From positions 1,259,501-1,323,500 of the forward strand of contig NZ_CP128494.1 of NCBI RefSeq assembly GCF_030369615.1: a stretch of 64,000 nucleotides of DNA, read 5' to 3'. The DNA is from Geobacillus stearothermophilus ATCC 12980. GTDB taxonomy: Bacteria > Bacillota > Bacilli > Bacillales > Anoxybacillaceae. Below the pieces are notes generated by a model. The model saw nothing but the letters and a program-made list of their open reading frames with translations, had not been told where the DNA came from and did not search any database. Position 1 is the stretch's first letter; each line of letters opens with the position of its first letter. Made by a program: the position numbers and the translations under genes. Shown piece after piece: positions 17,937 to 26,888 of the stretch.

Positions 17937-18688
17937 GGACGATTGATTTGAATTGCGATTTTGGCGAAAGCTTTGGGGTGTATAGGCTTGGGCAGGAAGA
18001 AATCTTATCGTACGTGACCTCTGTCAACATCGCCTGTGGGTTTCACGCCGGCGACCCGCTCGTCATGCGGCGGACGGTGCAGCTCGCCATCCAGCATGGC
18101 GTTGCCATCGGCGCCCACCCCGGTCTTCCTGATTTGCTCGGATTTGGGCGGCGGGCGATGGCGGTTTCGCCCGAAGAAGTGTATGCGTACGTTGTTTACC
18201 AGATCGGCGCACTTGCAGCCTTTGTCAAGGCGGAAGGCGGCGTGATGACGCATGTGAAGCCGCACGGCGCCTTGTACAATATGGCGGCGAAAGACGCGGC
18301 GTTGGCCGAAGCGATCGCCAAAGCGGTGCGCGATGTCGACCCGTCGCTTGTCTTGTATGGTTTGTCGGGGAGCGAGCTCATCCGCGCGGGCCGCGCTTAT
18401 GGCTTGCGAACCGCGAGCGAAGTGTTCGCCGACCGGACGTATCAGGCGGATGGTTCGCTCACTCCAAGAAGTGATGCACGTGCCATCATTGTGGATGAAA
18501 ATGAGGCGGTCCGCCAAGTGCTTCGCATGGTTGGCGAACAGCGCGTCCGCTCATTGCAAGGGACGGACGTGACGATTGAAGCCGACACCGTCTGCCTGCA
18601 TGGCGACAATGAGCAGGCGGTGCGATTTGCCAAGCGGTTGTATGAAGCGTTGCAGCAAGAAGGCATTGCCATTCAGGCGCTGCGATAA
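17933..18688 (+). CDS. pxpA: 5-oxoprolinase subunit A (LamB/YcsF family)
   Basis: 251 residues. Starts [17 protein letters not shown], then [39 protein letters not shown] and [17 protein letters not shown], all diagnostic of the YcsF family. GTG 17933 overlaps the pxpC stop and follows GGAGGGAGAAC. Last intact gene of the operon; a collapsed transporter gene follows 11 bases downstream. Confidence 0.94.
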   Translation: MRTIDLNCDFGESFGVYRLGQEEILSYVTSVNIACGFHAGDPLVMRRTVQLAIQHGVAIGAHPGLPDLLGFGRRAMAVSPEEVYAYVVYQIGALAAFVKAEGGVMTHVKPHGALYNMAAKDAALAEAIAKAVRDVDPSLVLYGLSGSELIRAGRAYGLRTASEVFADRTYQADGSLTPRSDARAIIVDENEAVRQVLRMVGEQRVRSLQGTDVTIEADTVCLHGDNEQAVRFAKRLYEALQQEGIAIQALR

Positions 18689-18699
18689 GAAGAGAGACA

Positions 18700-18849
18700 A
18701 TGCATAAGAATGAAAGCCGATTAAGCGTGTTGATCGGGGCCGTTTTTTTGATGGCGACATCGGCCATCGCTCTCGGGTTGGCGACATTGCCGTTTTTCCA
18801 TGTCACCGGGATGGTGCACAGCATGCACGTGCCGATTTTCGCCGGCTAA
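18700..18849 (+). pseudogene. Nramp-like (YcsG-type) transporter reduced to 49 codons
   Basis: ATG 18700 follows AGAGAGAC. The start, ESRLSVLIGAVFLMATSAI, matches the first helix of YcsG-type Nramp-family transporters that accompany ycsF/kipI in Bacillus. The next residues (ALGLATLPFFHV, MVHSMHVPIFAG) do not continue the first helix and look like another part of a membrane protein, so more than 1 kb was probably removed in frame. Loss of the operon's likely importer is inferred. A tiny membrane protein could still be made. Confidence 0.6.
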
Positions 18850-18860
18850 GCGCCGAATTC

Positions 18861-18902
18861 AAAACCGCTGCCAGCCGGCTTTGCCCGGCCGACAGCGGTT
18901 TT
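18861..18902 (+). terminator. Terminator of the pxp operon
   Basis: AAAACCGCTG pairs with CAGCGGTTTT, with an inner GCCGG/CCGGC stem, ending in T and pyrimidines, 11 bases after the transporter remnant. Confidence 0.85.
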
Positions 18903-19004
18903 CCGTTTGCCGTCCGTTTTTTGCCATCATTATGAATAATTTTCCTCATTTGTTGAACAATAATGAAAGACATCAGCCGGGCGAAAGGAGGGAGAGAGGC
19001 GCTG

Positions 19005-20678
19005 GTGACAGAAAAACGACTTCTGTTCTTCTCACTGCTGGCCATCGCCTTATATGTGTCGCCGTACTTTGTGCTCGGTGAAGATGCGCATATGCGCGTC
19101 CATGACAATTTGGATTCCAACATTGCCTGGTATAAAGTGCTCACCCGAAGCGGCGAACTGTTTGGACCGGTTGACGGAATCATCCCGCAAATCATTAACG
19201 GATTGCCGCGCAACGCGTTCGGGACGGAGTTCAGCGGCATCGTCTGGCTTCACGCTTTGTTTCCGTCCATTTACGCCTATGGGCTCAGTCAAGCCGCAAC
19301 CCGCGTATTGGCGTTCATCGGCATGTATTTGCTGCTGCGAAAACATGTGCTGCCGGCCGGACGCTGGGGATGGATCCGCATCGGCGTTTCGTTAACGTTC
19401 GCGCTGACGCCGTTTTGGCCGTCGGGGATGTTGAGCACGCTCGGCATGCCGCTTGCGCTTTGGGCGTTTTTAAACATTCGGGGCGGGGAGCGTTCATGGG
19501 TGAATTGGGCGGTGTTGACGCTCTTGCCGCTTTACTCGAGCTTTGTGCTTGGCTTTTTCTTTTTCCTAAGCGCGCTTGGGATTTGGTGGCTCATTGATGT
19601 CATCCGCGGCAAGGGTTGGAATTGGCGGTTTTTGGCGGCCATCGTCTATATGACGGTGCTCTATTCGGCGGTCGACTACCGGCTTGTCCATTCGCTCTTG
19701 TTTTCCGATGAACCGACAAGCCGAGACGAATATTTCCACGCCCGCCTGCCGCTTTGGCGGGTGATCCGTCTGACGTTCAAAAACTATGTGCTCGGCCATA
19801 CTCATGTGATGACGGTGCACGGGTTCGTCATTTTGCCGGTGACGCTCATCGCCTTGTACTTCGTGTGGAAGCGGAAGCGCTGGCGGCAGGAAATGCCGTT
19901 TCTTGTGCTGCACGTATTGAACTTCGCGTTGTCGACATGGTATGCATTTTGGTTTTACAAAGGATGGCTGCCGCTCACGGAACGGTTTGATTTGCTCGAT
20001 AAGTTCAATTTCGCCCGCTATCATTTTTTGCGGCCGATGGTCATTTACGTTTTGTTTGCGATGGCGCTGAAAATTATTTGGCAGGAAGGACGGCGGTGGC
20101 GGGCGGTCAGCGCGGCGGCGATCGCTTTGCAGCTGTTGGTGCTTGTCTTGCACAATGAGGAAATCGTCTACCGCAACAAGCCGTCATTTCGCGAATTTTA
20201 CGCTGAGAAGCAATTTGCCGCCATCCGCGAGTATATCGGCCGTCCCGTCCATACATATCGCGTCGCCAGCATCGGCATCCACCCGGCGATCGCCCAGTAC
20301 AACGGTTTTTACACGCTTGATACGTACAATAACTTTTACCCGTTGGAATACAAACACCGGTTCCGCTGCATTATCGCCAAGGAGCTGGAAAAAAACAAAA
20401 AGCTGCGCGAGTATTTTGACGAATGGGGCGGGCGTTGCTACCTTTTTGTCGACGAACTCGGCAAACATTATATGTTCAAGAAAACGTCGAAGCGGACGAT
20501 CCGCCATCTTGAATTGAACACAAAAGCGTTTTACGCCATGGGCGGGCGTTATATTTTCTCGGCGTTGCCGATTGAAAACGCAAGCGACAACGCGTTGCAT
20601 CTTGAGCGTGTGTTTCGCTCGGACGAATCTGCTTGGACGATTTACTTATACAAGGTCGCATGGAAAGGGGGAACGTGA
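19005..20678 (+). CDS. Polytopic membrane protein, DUF6044/YkoS-like, probable GT-C type glycosyltransferase
   Basis: 557 residues with about 11 membrane helices and a soluble C-terminal part of about 160 residues. The first extracytoplasmic loop begins GEDAHMRVHDNLDSN, whose acidic residues are where GT-C enzymes place their catalytic Asp. I relate it to B. subtilis YkoS, which lies beside YkoT as here. GTG 19005 has AAAGGAGGG about 12 bases upstream; ATG 18963 is an alternative. With the next gene it likely modifies an envelope polymer using a lipid-linked sugar. Confidence 0.72.
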   Translation: MTEKRLLFFSLLAIALYVSPYFVLGEDAHMRVHDNLDSNIAWYKVLTRSGELFGPVDGIIPQIINGLPRNAFGTEFSGIVWLHALFPSIYAYGLSQAATRVLAFIGMYLLLRKHVLPAGRWGWIRIGVSLTFALTPFWPSGMLSTLGMPLALWAFLNIRGGERSWVNWAVLTLLPLYSSFVLGFFFFLSALGIWWLIDVIRGKGWNWRFLAAIVYMTVLYSAVDYRLVHSLLFSDEPTSRDEYFHARLPLWRVIRLTFKNYVLGHTHVMTVHGFVILPVTLIALYFVWKRKRWRQEMPFLVLHVLNFALSTWYAFWFYKGWLPLTERFDLLDKFNFARYHFLRPMVIYVLFAMALKIIWQEGRRWRAVSAAAIALQLLVLVLHNEEIVYRNKPSFREFYAEKQFAAIREYIGRPVHTYRVASIGIHPAIAQYNGFYTLDTYNNFYPLEYKHRFRCIIAKELEKNKKLREYFDEWGGRCYLFVDELGKHYMFKKTSKRTIRHLELNTKAFYAMGGRYIFSALPIENASDNALHLERVFRSDESAWTIYLYKVAWKGGT

Positions 20679-20679
20679 G

Positions 20680-21702
20680 ATGTCCGAACCGGTAGTAGCC
20701 ATCGTCGTGCCGTGTTACAACGAAGAAGAGGTGCTCCCAGAGACGATCCGCCGCTTGCAGGCGCTGCGCGGCGAACTTGTTGAGGAAAAAATGATTTCGC
20801 CCAAAAGTGCGCTCTTGTTCGTGGATGACGGAAGCCATGACGATACATGGAAAATCATTTACAAGGCGAGCTTGTGCCATCCGGAAGTGAAAGGGCTGAA
20901 ACTGGCGCGCAACGCTGGGCATCAAAACGCGTTGCTGGCCGGTCTGTTTGCGGCAAAAACACACGCCGACTGCTTGATTTCGATCGATGCCGATTTGCAA
21001 GATGATTTGTCGGCCATTCGCGAATTTGTGCAAAAGTTTCGCGAAGGGTATGACATCGTTTGCGGCGTGCGCCGGCGTCGCGATACGGATACGTGGTTTA
21101 AACGCCATACCGCCCAAGGATTTTATCGGTTAATGAAGATGTTTGGCGTTGATCTCGTGTATAACCATGCCGACTACCGTCTGATGAGCCGGCGCGCGGT
21201 CGAGGCGCTCGAACAGTTCGGGGAAGTGAACTTGTTTTTGCGCGGCATCGTTCCGCTTCTAGGTTTTCGCTCGGCGGTCGTCTATTACGACCGGAAAGAA
21301 CGGCTGGCCGGAAAAACAAAATACCCGTTAAAAAAAATGATCGCTTTTGCGCTCGACGGGGTCACATCGTTTAGCGTCACCCCGATTCGCTTTATTTCGC
21401 TCATCGGCTTTCTCTCGTTTGTCGTCAGCCTCATCTTCGGCGCCTATTTTCTCTTTTTAAAGTGGGCTGGACATACCGAGACGGGATGGACGTCGCTCAT
21501 TACCTCGATTTGGCTGCTAGGGGGGATGCAGCTCATCGCCCTTGGGCTGATCGGGGAATACGTTGGAAAAATTTATAAGGAAACGAAACGGCGGCCGCGC
21601 TACATCGTCGATTTGGATTTATGGAACTGGCCACTGCCGCAGCGGCTGTCGCCATCGGCTTCGTCCGAGGAGGCGGAAGCGGAGAAGCGGCTGCGGCCAT
21701 AA
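20680..21702 (+). CDS. Family 2 glycosyltransferase, YkoT-like (polyprenyl-phosphate sugar synthase type)
   Basis: 340 residues. GT-A domain: VAIVVPCYNEEEVLPETI, LFVDDGSHDDT, SIDADLQDD (DxD), and HADYRLMSRRAVEAL. Two C-terminal membrane helices (about 235-305) and a cytoplasmic tail follow. This is the CsbB/GtrB/YkoT layout, which makes undecaprenyl-phosphate sugars on the inner face. Starts one base after the YkoS-like gene. No flippase gene is adjacent, so a GtcA-type partner would have to be elsewhere. Confidence 0.88.
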   Translation: MSEPVVAIVVPCYNEEEVLPETIRRLQALRGELVEEKMISPKSALLFVDDGSHDDTWKIIYKASLCHPEVKGLKLARNAGHQNALLAGLFAAKTHADCLISIDADLQDDLSAIREFVQKFREGYDIVCGVRRRRDTDTWFKRHTAQGFYRLMKMFGVDLVYNHADYRLMSRRAVEALEQFGEVNLFLRGIVPLLGFRSAVVYYDRKERLAGKTKYPLKKMIAFALDGVTSFSVTPIRFISLIGFLSFVVSLIFGAYFLFLKWAGHTETGWTSLITSIWLLGGMQLIALGLIGEYVGKIYKETKRRPRYIVDLDLWNWPLPQRLSPSASSEEAEAEKRLRP

Positions 21703-21705
21703 GGA

Positions 21706-21737
21706 AACGGCAGGCGTGCACAAGCGCGCCGTTTTTC
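21706..21737 (+). terminator. Terminator after the glycosyltransferase
   Basis: AACGGC pairs with GCCGTT, with inner GCG/CGC pairing, followed by TTTTCTTT. Confidence 0.65.
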
Positions 21738-21871
21738 TTTGTCTTGCAATTCTAAAAAAGAAAGAGTAGACTGATGGATGGGAATGATATGGCGGATTGG
21801 CGGGGGATGCAGAGAAGGCGGTCTTTCGCCAGCTGGCAAAGGGTGTTTGTCGAGAAAGGGGAGGGTAAGTG

Positions 21872-22681
21872 ATGGCCGATTGGCGTGAATGGGCGGAACT
21901 GCGCGAGCGGGTGAGAGAGGCCAATCCGCTCGTCCACAATATGACGAATGTCGTCGTGACGAATTTTACGGCGAACGGATTGCTGGCGCTTGGCGCTTCG
22001 CCGGTGATGGCGTATGCGAAAGAGGAAGTGGCAGAGATGGCGAAGCTTGCCGGCGCGCTCGTATTGAACATCGGGACGCTGAACGCTGAGGAAGTAGAGG
22101 CGATGTTGATCGCCGGCCGGGCGGCGAACGAAGCCGGTGTGCCGGTGGTGTTCGACCCGGTCGGAGCCGGGGCCACGCGCTATCGAACGGAGACAGCGCG
22201 CCGCATCGCCGAACAGGTGAAGCTTGCAGCGGTCCGCGGCAATGCGGCGGAAATCGCCAATATGATCGGCGAGACGTGGGCGATTAAAGGCGTCGACGCC
22301 GGGGAAGGAAGCGGCGATGCCGCGGCTTTGGCGAAGCGGGCGGCGGCCAAGCTTGGCACCGTTGTGATCATCACCGGAAAGGACGATGTCGTCACGGACG
22401 GAAACACGACGTATTTGGTTCACAACGGCCACCCGCTGTTGACGAAAGTGACCGGGACGGGCTGTTTGTTGACGTCGGTGATTGGGGCGTTTGCCGCTGT
22501 TGAGCGTGATATGGTGAAGGCAGCGGTGGCGGCGCTCGCCTATTATGGCGTCGCGGCGGAGCGGGCGGCTGCAGAAGCTGGGGAGCGCAGTCCGGGCCGT
22601 TTTCAGTCGTTGTTTCTAGACGCGTTGGCGCACACAAGCGCCGATGATGTGAAGCGTGACGGACAGGTCGAACAACGGTAA
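21872..22681 (+). CDS. thiM: Hydroxyethylthiazole kinase
   Basis: 269 residues, ribokinase-like Thi[42 protein letters not shown] and the catalytic [15 protein letters not shown]. It phosphorylates 4-methyl-5-(2-hydroxyethyl)thiazole in thiamine salvage. ATG 21872 is 7 bases after GGGGAGG. First gene of thiM-thiD-thiE. I searched the 21738-21871 leader for a TPP riboswitch and did not find the conserved core. Confidence 0.94.
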   Translation: MADWREWAELRERVREANPLVHNMTNVVVTNFTANGLLALGASPVMAYAKEEVAEMAKLAGALVLNIGTLNAEEVEAMLIAGRAANEAGVPVVFDPVGAGATRYRTETARRIAEQVKLAAVRGNAAEIANMIGETWAIKGVDAGEGSGDAAALAKRAAAKLGTVVIITGKDDVVTDGNTTYLVHNGHPLLTKVTGTGCLLTSVIGAFAAVERDMVKAAVAALAYYGVAAERAAAEAGERSPGRFQSLFLDALAHTSADDVKRDGQVEQR

Positions 22682-22698
22682 AAGGAGAGGGGCGCCAC

Positions 22699-23499
22699 AT
22701 GGTATTCAAAGCGTTGACGATTGCTGGTTCGGACAGCGGCGGCGGCGCCGGCATTCAAGCGGATCTCAAAACGTTTCAAGAGCTTGGTGTGTTTGGCATG
22801 TCAGCGATCACAGCGGTGACGGCGCAAAATACGCTCGGCGTGCAAGGCGTCTTTCCGCTGTCGGCGGAGGCGGTCGCCGCCCAGATCGAATCGGTGGCCG
22901 CTGATTTAGGCGCCGATGCGGTGAAAACCGGCATGCTTTTTAGCGCCGATATCATCCGCACCGTGGCTGAACAGGTGAAAAAACACGGCTGGGAGCGGCT
23001 TGTCGTCGATCCGGTGATGATCGCGAAAGGAGGCGCCCCGTTGCTGCAAGAAGAGGCGGTGGCGGCGCTGAAAGAAGAACTGTTGCCGCTGGCGCTTGTC
23101 ATTACGCCGAACATTCCGGAAGCGGAAGCGCTGACCGGCACGGCCATCCGCACGATGGATGACCGCCGCGAAGCGGCGCGCCGTCTGCACCGGATGGGCG
23201 CCCGCTACGTCGTGATTAAAGGCGGCCATGATGACGACGGCGAGGAAACGGTCGATTTGCTGTATAATGGAGACGGATTTTCGTATTTTAAAAGCAAGCG
23301 GATCGACACGCGCCATACGCACGGGACCGGTTGTACGTTCGCTGCGGCGATTGCGGCTGAACTGGCGAAAGGGCGCCACCCCGCTGATGCTGTGGCAACG
23401 GCGAAGGCGTTTGTACAATCGGCGATTGCCCATCCGCTCGGCATCGGCCAAGGCCACGGGCCGACGAACCATTGGGCGTATCGGCAATATGGGGAGTGA
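22699..23499 (+). CDS. thiD: Hydroxymethylpyrimidine/phosphomethylpyrimidine kinase
   Basis: 266 residues. [20 protein letters not shown] at the start, [23 protein letters not shown] and [18 protein letters not shown] with the catalytic Asp replaced by the usual GTGC anion hole. Carries out both phosphorylations of HMP for thiamine. AAGGAGAGGGG precedes ATG 22699. Spaced 17 bases from thiM. ThiD and PdxK enzymes overlap in sequence, but the operon settles the role. Confidence 0.93.
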   Translation: MVFKALTIAGSDSGGGAGIQADLKTFQELGVFGMSAITAVTAQNTLGVQGVFPLSAEAVAAQIESVAADLGADAVKTGMLFSADIIRTVAEQVKKHGWERLVVDPVMIAKGGAPLLQEEAVAALKEELLPLALVITPNIPEAEALTGTAIRTMDDRREAARRLHRMGARYVVIKGGHDDDGEETVDLLYNGDGFSYFKSKRIDTRHTHGTGCTFAAAIAAELAKGRHPADAVATAKAFVQSAIAHPLGIGQGHGPTNHWAYRQYGE

Positions 23500-23504
23500 G
23501 ACGG

Positions 23505-24173
23505 GTGACGCGCATCACAAGCGAAGAAATGAAAGAGCGGTTGGCGGTGTACTTTATTATGGGAACCCCAAACAGTGAGAAGCCGGCGGAGCAGGTGCTC
23601 GAGGAAGCGCTTGACGGCGGCGTGACGCTGTTTCAATTTCGCGAAAAAGGACCGGGCGCTTTCAAAGGGGAAGACAAAGCGGCGCTCGCCCAGAGATTGC
23701 AGCGTCTTTGCCGCACTTATGGCGTGCCGTTTATCGTCAACGATGACGTCGAGCTGGCTATGGCCATCGATGCCGACGGTGTCCACGTCGGCCAAGATGA
23801 TGAAGACGCGCGGCGCGTGCGGGAGAAAATCGGTGATAAAATTTTAGGCGTTTCCGCCCACAACGTCGAAGAAGCGATGGCGGCTATGGCGGCAGGGGCT
23901 GATTACATCGGCGTCGGCCCAATTTATCCAACCCGCTCAAAGGATGATGCGAACGAAGCGCAAGGCCCCGATATTCTTCGCCGCCTCCGCGAAGCGGGGA
24001 TTACGATTCCGATTGTCGCCATCGGCGGCATTACGGCTGACAATGCAAGAGAGGTGATGGAGGCCGGAGCGGACGGGGTGTCGGTCATCAGCGCCATCGC
24101 GTCATCTCCGTCGCCTAAAGCCGCCGCTTCTCGTTTATTGGAGGCGGTGCGGGCTGCCCGTGTGAAACGGTGA
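23505..24173 (+). CDS. thiE: Thiamine-phosphate synthase
   Basis: 222 residues, TIM barrel: [69 protein letters not shown] and [12 protein letters not shown]. Couples HMP-PP and thiazole phosphate. GTG 23505 is 5 bases after thiD. Together thiM, thiD and thiE form a complete salvage branch from thiazole and HMP to thiamine phosphate. Confidence 0.94.
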   Translation: MTRITSEEMKERLAVYFIMGTPNSEKPAEQVLEEALDGGVTLFQFREKGPGAFKGEDKAALAQRLQRLCRTYGVPFIVNDDVELAMAIDADGVHVGQDDEDARRVREKIGDKILGVSAHNVEEAMAAMAAGADYIGVGPIYPTRSKDDANEAQGPDILRRLREAGITIPIVAIGGITADNAREVMEAGADGVSVISAIASSPSPKAAASRLLEAVRAARVKR

Positions 24174-24191
24174 CCATCAAACAGACAAGAC

Positions 24192-24223
24192 AAAAGGGTG
24201 TCCTGTTCGCAGGACACCCTTTT
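24192..24223. terminator. Bidirectional terminator between thiE and the acyltransferase
   Basis: A 14-bp perfect stem (AAAAGGGTGTCCTG with its complement) and a TTCG tetraloop, with T runs on both strands, serve the two convergent genes. Confidence 0.92.
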
Positions 24224-24229
24224 TGCGTC

Positions 24230-25225
24230 TTATGAAGCCGTCTGCCGCCACCTCGGCCACCGCCATTCAAGCAGCGGCCGCACGAGCCGGACGACCGGCC
24301 GGCTGCCGAGAACGAGCATAACGGCGACTGACAGCGCGAGCAGAAGCGGATAGCCGTGCACATCCATAATAAAATCCGTAAACGGCGTTTCGTGCAAATA
24401 TTTTAAAATAAACCCGTGCAAGATATAGATGTAAAACGTGCGCGCCCCAAGCACGGAAAACGAGAAGCGCCGGCTCGGGATGAGCGACAGAAAGCCAAAC
24501 ATCATGAGCAGGCTCGCCCCATAAATGGCAAGGCGGCCCGCCGCGCCGGCCGGCTCCGACACGCCGAGCGTATCGTATGACTTTGAGCCGTACAACCAGT
24601 CTTGCGGCAAGTCTGGAAACCCGAAATGAATAAGCACAAACATGCCAGTCAGCACAAACAGCGAAGCGACGCGCACCGGTGCGGCAAACAGGCGCTCGAT
24701 CGCCGGCTTTGGCGTGAAAAACCCGAGCAAAAAGAACGGGAAAAACGTGAGCGTTCTTGACAAGCTCAGCCATTTTTCCGCTTCCATCATCCCGCCGGCC
24801 AAGCCGAGAAGAAGCGCCATCGGCAGCGCGATCCGCTTCGGCAGCCGGCCGAACCATAACAGCAGCACGTTCCAGCTGAACAGGCTGAGCAAAAACCATA
24901 GGCTCCAATGCGGGGTCAACAAGTCAAGTTCCAACGACTGTTTGTCGTACAGGAAGAAGTAGTAGACCGAGTACAGCAGCTGGAACAGAACGTACGGAAT
25001 GAGCAGCTTTTTCGTAATTTTTTGCAAGTAGCCGTGTTCATAGAACTTTTTGGCGAAATAGCCGGAAATGAAAATGAACGCCGGCATATGGAAAAAGAAA
25101 ATCCACGTATACAAGCTGTGCACCCATAAGACGCCGTCAATGTACGGGCGCAGAAAATGGCCAAACACGACAAGGAGCATCAACGCACACTTCGCGTTGT
25201 CAAAATAATAGTCCCGCTCCTTCAC
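24230..25225 (-). CDS. Membrane acyltransferase (acyltransferase 3 family)
   Basis: 331 residues with about ten helices. DYYFDNAKCALMLLVVFGHF carries the family's helix-1 His, FFHMPAFIFISGYF the second conserved region, and YILHGFILKYL the late conserved His. Such proteins O-acetylate or otherwise acylate envelope carbohydrates. GTG 25225 has GGAGGAAACACT before it. Stands alone; substrate unknown. Confidence 0.85.
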   Translation of the reverse strand: MKERDYYFDNAKCALMLLVVFGHFLRPYIDGVLWVHSLYTWIFFFHMPAFIFISGYFAKKFYEHGYLQKITKKLLIPYVLFQLLYSVYYFFLYDKQSLELDLLTPHWSLWFLLSLFSWNVLLLWFGRLPKRIALPMALLLGLAGGMMEAEKWLSLSRTLTFFPFFLLGFFTPKPAIERLFAAPVRVASLFVLTGMFVLIHFGFPDLPQDWLYGSKSYDTLGVSEPAGAAGRLAIYGASLLMMFGFLSLIPSRRFSFSVLGARTFYIYILHGFILKYLHETPFTDFIMDVHGYPLLLALSVAVMLVLGSRPVVRLVRPLLEWRWPRWRQTAS

Positions 25226-25357
25226 AGTGTTTCCTCCTTTTCTAACACATCAATTCGAATCATACTTCTTTTTTTTGGGGGAGTCAACCGCAGAAACATG
25301 CCGCTGCCGGAAAGCGGCTGTCCATGCAACAGTTTGACAAAGAAAGGTGATGATTGG

Positions 25358-25519
25358 GTGAAAAACGACCGCCGCGAAACGGACGATATGACGCAGTTAT
25401 TGCAAATCATCAACGCCAAAGGGGACGAAGGGGAATTGAACGCCATCGTCTGCAACGATGAATTGTTTTGGAAAAGCTTGCGGGCGCAGGCGGAAGACAG
25501 TGCAAAAGGAGGCGAATAA
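25358..25519 (+). CDS. Small hypothetical protein before sspH
   Basis: 53 residues, from GTG 25358 behind AAAGGTGA: MKNDRRETDDMTQLLQIINA, later LNAIVCNDELFWKSLRAQ. Acidic and soluble, no domain recognised. It ends three bases before the sspH start, whose SD overlaps its last codons, so the two are probably cotranscribed, perhaps during sporulation. Confidence 0.5.
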   Translation: MKNDRRETDDMTQLLQIINAKGDEGELNAIVCNDELFWKSLRAQAEDSAKGGE

Positions 25520-25522
25520 GAA

Positions 25523-25702
25523 ATGGAGTTGCTGCGGGCGAAACGGATCGCCGAGACCGGAGAGATCGTCCCGGTGACGTATGAAGGAAAACGGGTGATC
25601 ATTCAGCACGTCGATGAAGGGCGGGAAATGGCGCGCATTTATTTTGCTGATGAGCCGGAACGCGAGCAAGACGTACCGGTGCGCCTGCTTGAAGAGCTGT
25701 AG
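25523..25702 (+). CDS. sspH: H-type small acid-soluble spore protein
   Basis: 59 residues: [20 protein letters not shown], then [21 protein letters not shown] and VPVRLLEEL. This follows the SspH pattern (RAKQIxES...VTYxGxxxxIxHVDE...ARIY...VPVxxLEE). SspH-type proteins are minor components packed in the forespore; expression from a SigG promoter is expected but not identified. SD AAAGGAGG is 10 bases before ATG 25523. Confidence 0.85.
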   Translation: MELLRAKRIAETGEIVPVTYEGKRVIIQHVDEGREMARIYFADEPEREQDVPVRLLEEL

Positions 25703-25810
25703 GCGCCGGGCAAGTTGTCGTTGTTTTGTCAAGGGAAAGCAGATGACACTCCTTGTTCGAATATGATATAATAGCGAAAGAAATGACGCTTGAACATTGG
25801 AGTGAGCAAT

Positions 25811-25981
25811 ATGAACATCGGGTTTGGAGAAATTGCGCTCATCGTCTTTTTCGCATTGCTCATTTTCGGGCCGAAAAAGTTGCCGGAGTTAGGGCAAGCG
25901 GCTGGAAAAACGCTGCGTGAATTCAAAAACGCGACAAAGGGCATCATTGACGACGACGAGGCGACAAAAGCGCAAAAATAA
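25811..25981 (+). CDS. tatA: Twin-arginine translocase subunit TatA/TatE
   Basis: 56 residues: one N-terminal helix (IGFGEIALIVFFALLIFGPK), the hinge GPKKLPELG, then an amphipathic helix (GKTLREFKNATKG) and an acidic tail. Part of the Tat export pore for folded proteins. No tatC is adjacent; in B. subtilis a lone tatA (tatAc) also exists. An extended -10 (TGATATAAT, 25764-25772) lies upstream and a terminator overlaps the stop. Confidence 0.9.
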   Translation: MNIGFGEIALIVFFALLIFGPKKLPELGQAAGKTLREFKNATKGIIDDDEATKAQK

Positions 25982-26014
25982 GAGGTTGGGCGAGAGCCTA
26001 GCCTCTTATTTTTT
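25980..26014 (+). terminator. Terminator of tatA
   Basis: A 12-bp stem with two G-T pairs and a GAGA loop begins in the tatA stop codon and ends in ATTTTTT. Confidence 0.85.
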
Positions 26015-26132
26015 GCTTTGTCGGCCATTGTTCTCTCGCCGCAAAAAAAAAGACAAGCTCTGCTGACAAGCGCCATATACATATACGGAGGTGCGTTCGT
26101 TCGTTGCAATCAGCCGGTGGCGGAGGGGAGTC

Positions 26133-26711
26133 ATGATGATCAAAAAAATGGCGGCGGTGATCGTCGGCAGCCTGTTGATTGGCGTTGGCATCAACGTCTT
26201 TTTAGTTCCTCACCATTTGCTTGATGGGGGAATGATCGGGCTCGGATTGATCGCCAAATATGTCTGGAACGTGCAAGCCGGATTGATGATGATCGTCTTA
26301 AGCGTTCCGCTTTACGTGGCGGCTTGGTTTTACTACCGCCCGTTTTTTTACAACAGTTTGCACGGTCTTTTGTTTTCCTCTTGGATGATTGACGTATTGT
26401 CGGTGTTGCGCGGCGTGGTGGCGCTCGATCCATTGTGGAGTGCCATGATCGGCGGAATCTTGGTTGGTGCAGGCATCGGGTTGATGCTGCGTGAGGAGAC
26501 AAGCACGGGCGGCACCGACTTGCTCGCCCAGTTTATCGCGCGGCTGACGAACTGGAACGTTGGGATCGTTATTTTTGTGATTGATGCGTGCATCATTTCA
26601 GCTGGAAGCTTGATCATCGACTCCGTGCCCTTTGTTCATTCGCTTGTCGTCGTCACGGTTGTCGGGGCGGTGACAACGATATTGACGCACGAAAAAACGA
26701 TGGGGGTGTAA
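26133..26711 (+). CDS. YitT family membrane protein (short form)
   Basis: 192 residues with five or six helices, following the DUF161 pattern: GSLLIGVGINVFLVPHHLLDGGMIGLGLI, LREETSTGGTDLLAQ and GSLIIDSVPFVHSLVVVTV. It lacks the C-terminal DUF2179 domain of longer YitT proteins, which some family members do naturally. ATG 26133 follows GGAGGGGAGTC. Function of the family unknown. A hairpin with T run (26696-26731) follows. Confidence 0.82.
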   Translation: MMIKKMAAVIVGSLLIGVGINVFLVPHHLLDGGMIGLGLIAKYVWNVQAGLMMIVLSVPLYVAAWFYYRPFFYNSLHGLLFSSWMIDVLSVLRGVVALDPLWSAMIGGILVGAGIGLMLREETSTGGTDLLAQFIARLTNWNVGIVIFVIDACIISAGSLIIDSVPFVHSLVVVTVVGAVTTILTHEKTMGV

Positions 26712-26731
26712 TCCAGTCCCCACCGTTTTTT
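26696..26731 (+). terminator. Terminator of the YitT gene
   Basis: AACGATGGGG and CCCCACCGTT pair imperfectly across the stop codon and are followed by TTTTTT. Confidence 0.7.
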
Positions 26732-26888
26732 CATGGCCATTCCCCGCCTGTCCGCTGTCATGATCAAGACGGAAAGGGAGGCGGTTATGGAACTTGAGCG
26801 TTCGAGCCTGCAACGCTTCGTTGAGATGGCGTCATTCCGTTGCAACGGGCGGCATGCAGGCTGTTCCAGATGGAAGGCGGGCGCTTGT

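Noticed and set aside
21738..21871. TPP riboswitch before thiM-thiD-thiE
   Set aside because: The position would be typical, but the conserved CUGAGA and ACCUGAUCUGGAUAAUGCCAGCGUAGGGAA-like core is absent.
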